Shown one piece after another: positions 6,920-10,000 of a stretch of 10,000 nucleotides of DNA. How positions within the stretch are numbered: the stretch's first letter is position 1; each line of letters starts with the position of its first letter. The notes beneath the pieces are model-generated. The model ran no database searches. It was not told where the DNA came from and worked only from the letters and a program-made list of their open reading frames with translations. This DNA is from Methanospirillum hungatei (GTDB taxonomy: Archaea > Halobacteriota > Methanomicrobia > Methanomicrobiales > Methanospirillaceae): assembly GCF_020216685.1 (NCBI RefSeq), contig NZ_JAIWNS010000011.1, forward strand, positions 1-10,000. The letters are read 5' to 3'. The translations under genes and the position numbers were made by a program.

Positions 6920-6928
6920 CTTATAAAG
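6920..6928 (-). promoter_or_regulatory. TATA-like element for the nitroreductase gene
   Basis: CTTTATAAG on the minus strand is a good archaeal TATA match. A start site about 26 bases on would fall near 6898, giving a leader of about 18 bases with a weak GGA motif before ATG 6880. This argues against the longer open frame starting at 6991. Confidence 0.45.
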
Positions 6929-7112
6929 TGATGAAGAAGGGTCATTAAGATTAGAGGGTATTTCCCTTACATCTGATACCTGTGATCTCATTCGGGTTCA
7001 ATAGGTACTGGCAGGATTCTCATATTCATAAGAGATCATTGACCTTTCAGTAAAACCTTTTTTACGGGATTTTTAGGGTATCTTTATTATGGTTGATGAG
7101 ACATATTGGGTG

Positions 7113-7130
7113 ATATCTAGATATAAATAT
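7113..7130 (+). promoter_or_regulatory. TATA box of the histidine kinase gene, overlapped by a 12-base palindrome
   Basis: ATATAAATAT at 7121-7130 is a strong TATA-like element 15-24 bases before the chosen ATG at 7145, so the transcript is probably leaderless or nearly so, and no Shine-Dalgarno is visible. The perfect palindrome ATATCTAGATAT at 7113-7124 overlaps its upstream half, a position where a bound repressor would block TBP. The palindrome is seen; the operator role is inferred. Confidence 0.5.
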
Positions 7131-7144
7131 TGCAACAGGCATGT

Positions 7145-9670
7145 ATGATCTCTCTCCTCTGCGTTGGTGACGGGAAAGGACCCCTGAGCAGGTATATACA
7201 AATCCTGAGTCAAAGCCCAAATATATCTCTGGATTTTTCTCTGACTTTTCATGAGGCCCTTGAAAAGTTAAAATCCGCATCATATGATGGAGTTCTCACG
7301 GCATATCATCTTCCAGAGAAGAATGGTCTGGATCTCCTTCATCATGTCAGGGAGGTATATGGAGATCTGCCTTTCATCCTCTACACCGGAGCAGAAAAAG
7401 AGGATATTGCGAATGATGCCCTCTCATATGGGGCAGATCTCTGTCTGACGGATTACATTGATATCCGGTTTGAACGCACACGGCTTATCCATGTTATCAG
7501 TCGGATAGTAGAAGGCAGAGAGACAAAACTGGCCTTGCAGAAAAGTATTGCCCAGCTCTATCATGCAGAGTATATTGCCGGGCTGGGTCACTGGACATAT
7601 GATCCAGATTCAGGAATGATATCAGGATCACTTGGTGCCCAGGCGATAATTGGCTGTAATACTGAAAATTTTACCATCGATGACCTCCTCAATGTGGTTC
7701 TTATAAAAGACAGATCCCGTATTAGAGCATCTCTTCAGGAATTAATTCATCAAAAACGATCCTTTCATGAAGAATGTAAGATACGAAGACAGACAGATAA
7801 TGCACTTGTCGATGTCCATTTTATCGCGGAATATGATCCTGCCTCTCATACCGTTTTTGGAATAATTCAGGATATTACCGGAAGGAAAAAGATAGAACGT
7901 GCACTTCGTCTGAGCGAATCCAAGTTTAGAATGCTTGTTGAAAATATAAACGATGTCATCTTTTCTGTAAATCCGAAAGGCCAGATCGGCTATTTTAGTC
8001 CTGCTGGTGAACGGTTATTTGGATACCGCCCTGCTGATCTTGCAGGCAGATTCTTTCTGGATGTGGTGTATGAAGAGGACCGTCCGGCAATTCTAAAGAG
8101 GTTTGAGGAACTAGAGAAGGGTGTATTGACACCGTTGGAATGGCGACTTATAAAAAAGGACGGATCATTATCCTGGGTTAGAACCTCAACCCGACCGGTT
8201 ACTGATACTGGTGGGAACCTGAAATATTTTGGGGTAATTACTGATATTACCAGAGAGAAGGAAGTTTATGCTGCATTGATTGAGAGCGAGGAAAAATACC
8301 GGTCACTGGTGAGTTATTCACTTGAAGGTATTATCATACTTGATTTTGATGGGAAGCTCTTATTTGCAAACATGGCTGCACTCCACCTTGTGGGGGTTTC
8401 TGACCCGGCCCTTCTTTCAGGTGTAAATGTTATGGATTTCATCGCCCCAAAATCTCGGGATCAGGTTCTTCTGGATCTGACACGGGTCCGGGAAGGAATC
8501 GATCCCTTCCTTGCTGAGTATCAGATCTGTACCGTTCATGGAGAGAAGATATGGGTTGAATGTGTCGGGAAACTGATCCGGTATGAGGGTCGGGATGCAG
8601 ATCTTCTTTCAATACGTGATGTATCTGATCGAAAAGCTGCAGAAGAGGAACTCAGGGCAAGTGAAGAGCGGTTCAGATCATTCGTTGAATATGCGTATGA
8701 TATTGTATACTCACTTACTCCCGATGGAGTATTTACCTACATCTCACCAAACTGGGCCGATGTGCTGGGCCATACTACTCAGGAGATAATCGGAAGTTCA
8801 TATACAGATATTGTTCACCCTGACGATATTGGGGCGACAAGCAAATTCCTGGAGACAATACTCAGCACCGGGCAAAAGATGGGAGGGGTTGAATACCGGG
8901 TCAGGCATAAGGATGGTTCATGGAAATGGCATGTATCCAGTGGAACTCTGGTTAGAAATCCTGATGGGACTCCGAAGGCATTTTTAGGAATTGCCCATGA
9001 TATCACCGAACGAAAAAAGTCAGAGGAGGCACTAGTTCAGGCAAACCGTCAGCTCAACCTGCTCAGTTCGATTACCCGCCACGACATTTTAAACCAGATT
9101 AATGCTATCTTTATCTATCTTGATGCGATGAAGGATATGGCCCATGATCAGAGAATTGGCGAATTTATTGACAATATCATGGCATGTACGGGAAAAATCC
9201 AGTCTCATATAGAATTTACCAAAACGTATGAGGGTCTTGGGTTGCATGAACCAGAATGGCAGGCTTTGATACATTGTATTCAAGAGCCACATCTGCCTGA
9301 GTCTATTCAGTTAGTTCTCGATCTTCCTGATGTCTTCATCTATGCAGATCAGATGTACTCCAGGGTCTTCCTGAACCTTATGGATAATTCTATCAGGCAT
9401 GGAAAAACGGTTACTACAATTCATATATCTGCACAGAGATCCGGTGATGAGTTCCTTATTGCGTATGCCGATGACGGCGTTGGTATTCCTCCGGAAGACA
9501 AGGAAAAAATATTTGAGCGGGGATTTGGGAACAATACCGGGCTTGGATTATTTCTGGTACGGGAGATCCTTGCACTTACCGGAATTTCAATTATCGAACG
9601 GGGGCAGGAAGGGCAGGGGGCCTTATTTGAGATCCGGGTTCCGAAAGGAGGATGGATGAGTGCGAAATGA
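7145..9670 (+). CDS. Cytosolic PAS-domain sensor histidine kinase with a degenerate receiver domain
   Basis: 841 residues from the ATG at 7145; a TTG five codons earlier sits inside the TATA box and is unlikely. Domains in order: a receiver-like domain at 1-122; four PAS domains at roughly 135-250, 257-373, 381-497 and 507-625, most ending in a D-I-T/V-S-x-R-K type linker; an H-box LLSSITRHDILNQ with phospho-accepting H646; and an HATPase domain with the N-box NLMDNSIRHG (N748), DDGVGIP at 776-782 and GNNTGLGLFLVREI near 795-808. No membrane segment or signal peptide is visible, so it senses cytoplasmic cues. The receiver has lost its phospho-acceptor aspartate (A53, in VLTAYHLP), one of the acidic pair (G8-D9) and the conserved lysine (D103), so it is probably not phosphorylated. 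No cognate response regulator lies in the window. The PAS ligands cannot be assigned. It is transcribed divergently from the nitroreductase gene. Confidence 0.92.
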   Translation: MISLLCVGDGKGPLSRYIQILSQSPNISLDFSLTFHEALEKLKSASYDGVLTAYHLPEKNGLDLLHHVREVYGDLPFILYTGAEKEDIANDALSYGADLCLTDYIDIRFERTRLIHVISRIVEGRETKLALQKSIAQLYHAEYIAGLGHWTYDPDSGMISGSLGAQAIIGCNTENFTIDDLLNVVLIKDRSRIRASLQELIHQKRSFHEECKIRRQTDNALVDVHFIAEYDPASHTVFGIIQDITGRKKIERALRLSESKFRMLVENINDVIFSVNPKGQIGYFSPAGERLFGYRPADLAGRFFLDVVYEEDRPAILKRFEELEKGVLTPLEWRLIKKDGSLSWVRTSTRPVTDTGGNLKYFGVITDITREKEVYAALIESEEKYRSLVSYSLEGIIILDFDGKLLFANMAALHLVGVSDPALLSGVNVMDFIAPKSRDQVLLDLTRVREGIDPFLAEYQICTVHGEKIWVECVGKLIRYEGRDADLLSIRDVSDRKAAEEELRASEERFRSFVEYAYDIVYSLTPDGVFTYISPNWADVLGHTTQEIIGSSYTDIVHPDDIGATSKFLETILSTGQKMGGVEYRVRHKDGSWKWHVSSGTLVRNPDGTPKAFLGIAHDITERKKSEEALVQANRQLNLLSSITRHDILNQINAIFIYLDAMKDMAHDQRIGEFIDNIMACTGKIQSHIEFTKTYEGLGLHEPEWQALIHCIQEPHLPESIQLVLDLPDVFIYADQMYSRVFLNLMDNSIRHGKTVTTIHISAQRSGDEFLIAYADDGVGIPPEDKEKIFERGFGNNTGLGLFLVREILALTGISIIERGQEGQGALFEIRVPKGGWMSAK

Positions 9671-9709
9671 AAGGCCGTTCCTAGTGCACCCTTCGAAAAG
9701 ATGGTATGT

Positions 9710-10000
9710 TCAGAGTAATTTCGTCTCTTCCGTTGGTTTTGGGACTTTAACAACAAGGACTCTGAAAATTTCAGTACTCTGGTTAATCCACCGGTGAGGA
9801 ATCCTTGCCGGGCTTTCCACCAGCATATTCTTTGTTACCTCTGCCCGCTCATCTCCAATCTCAACAATTCCTGTCCCTTCCAGGACATAAAAGAAGACAT
9901 CGACCGGAGTTATATGTTTTTTCAGTGATTCTCCCGGCTTAAGGGTGATGACTACTGCCATTGCATGAGGAGAGTCGTAGATCTTTCTGGCATCCACATG
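9710..10000 (-). CDS. Small single-domain cupin protein, probably truncated by the window edge
   Basis: At least 96 residues in one frame, ending at TGA 9712-9710. The cupin barrel is recognisable: GESLKKHITPVDVFFYVLEGTGIVEIG resembles motif 1, and ESPARIPHRWIN supplies the P-x-x-x-x-x-H-x-x-x-N part of motif 2. In motif 1 the usual H-x-H is H-x-T, so one of the metal-binding histidines is replaced; metal binding may be weaker or different. A GTG at 9997 could be a start, but the frame is open to the right edge (a CAT codon precedes it), and small cupins usually have about 10-20 more residues before this point, so the true start is probably outside. It converges on the kinase gene, with 39 bases between the stops. 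The function (sugar, small-molecule or regulatory binding) cannot be told. Confidence 0.75.
   Translation of the reverse strand, partial: HVDARKIYDSPHAMAVVITLKPGESLKKHITPVDVFFYVLEGTGIVEIGDERAEVTKNMLVESPARIPHRWINQSTEIFRVLVVKVPKPTEETKLL

Noticed and set aside
6881..6991. A 37-residue amino-terminal extension of the ferredoxin-nitroreductase
   Set aside because: The open frame reaches ATG 6991, but the added residues look unstructured, no Shine-Dalgarno precedes that ATG, and a good TATA-like element lies within the extension. It cannot be ruled out.
7050..7065. Hairpin GTAAAA-CCTT-TTTTAC in the region between the divergent genes
   Set aside because: The stem has 6 mostly A-T pairs and no T-tract or conserved motif in a useful position, so neither a terminator nor a riboswitch can be supported.
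9089..9756. Minus-strand frames opposite the kinase ATPase domain
   Set aside because: They overlap the conserved H-box, N-box and G-box coding on the other strand and match nothing recognisable.

Overview
The window looks like a chromosomal stretch from a methanogenic archaeon, most likely a hydrogenotrophic member of the Methanomicrobiales (Methanospirillum-like). That placement is an inference. It rests on a complete six-gene Ech-type energy-converting hydrogenase operon in methanogen order, archaeal TATA-like promoters and oligo-T termination, frequent GTG starts, and a soluble multi-PAS histidine kinase with the 'RHDILNQ' H-box seen in methanogen kinases. No tRNA, rRNA, CRISPR array, transposase or phage gene is visible.

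Layout, left to right. Positions 1-389 (minus strand) hold a HicB-family antitoxin gene and, overlapping its stop, the start of a hicA toxin gene. That hicA gene carries an in-frame stop and a frameshift and runs off the left edge. Positions 511-5595 (minus) hold echABCDEF, tightly packed with overlaps or gaps of a few bases, strong Shine-Dalgarno sites at several internal genes, and a T8 tract right after echF. Positions 5596-6046 are a 451-base AT-rich gap that must hold the ech promoter; it contains a perfect 10-base tandem repeat just before echA and several shorter repeats. Positions 6047-6880 (minus) encode a two-cluster ferredoxin domain fused to a nitroreductase domain. Positions 6881-7144 are a divergent promoter region. 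Positions 7145-9670 (plus) encode a cytosolic sensor histidine kinase with a degenerate receiver domain and four PAS domains. Positions 9710-10000 (minus) hold a small cupin gene that probably continues past the right edge.

How it fits together. Ech couples H2 oxidation and ferredoxin reduction to ion movement across the membrane. EchE and EchC form the [NiFe] catalytic pair, EchF carries electrons through two [4Fe-4S] clusters, EchD is the NuoC-like connector, and EchA and EchB form the membrane ion-translocating arm. The adjacent ferredoxin-nitroreductase could draw on the same ferredoxin pool, but only proximity supports that. The kinase is divergently transcribed from the nitroreductase gene, and its signal and target cannot be read from the sequence.

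I did not find a convincing new multi-gene system. The best leads are the broken hicA beside an intact hicB, the receiver domain that has lost its phosphorylation site, and the repeat-rich ech promoter region.
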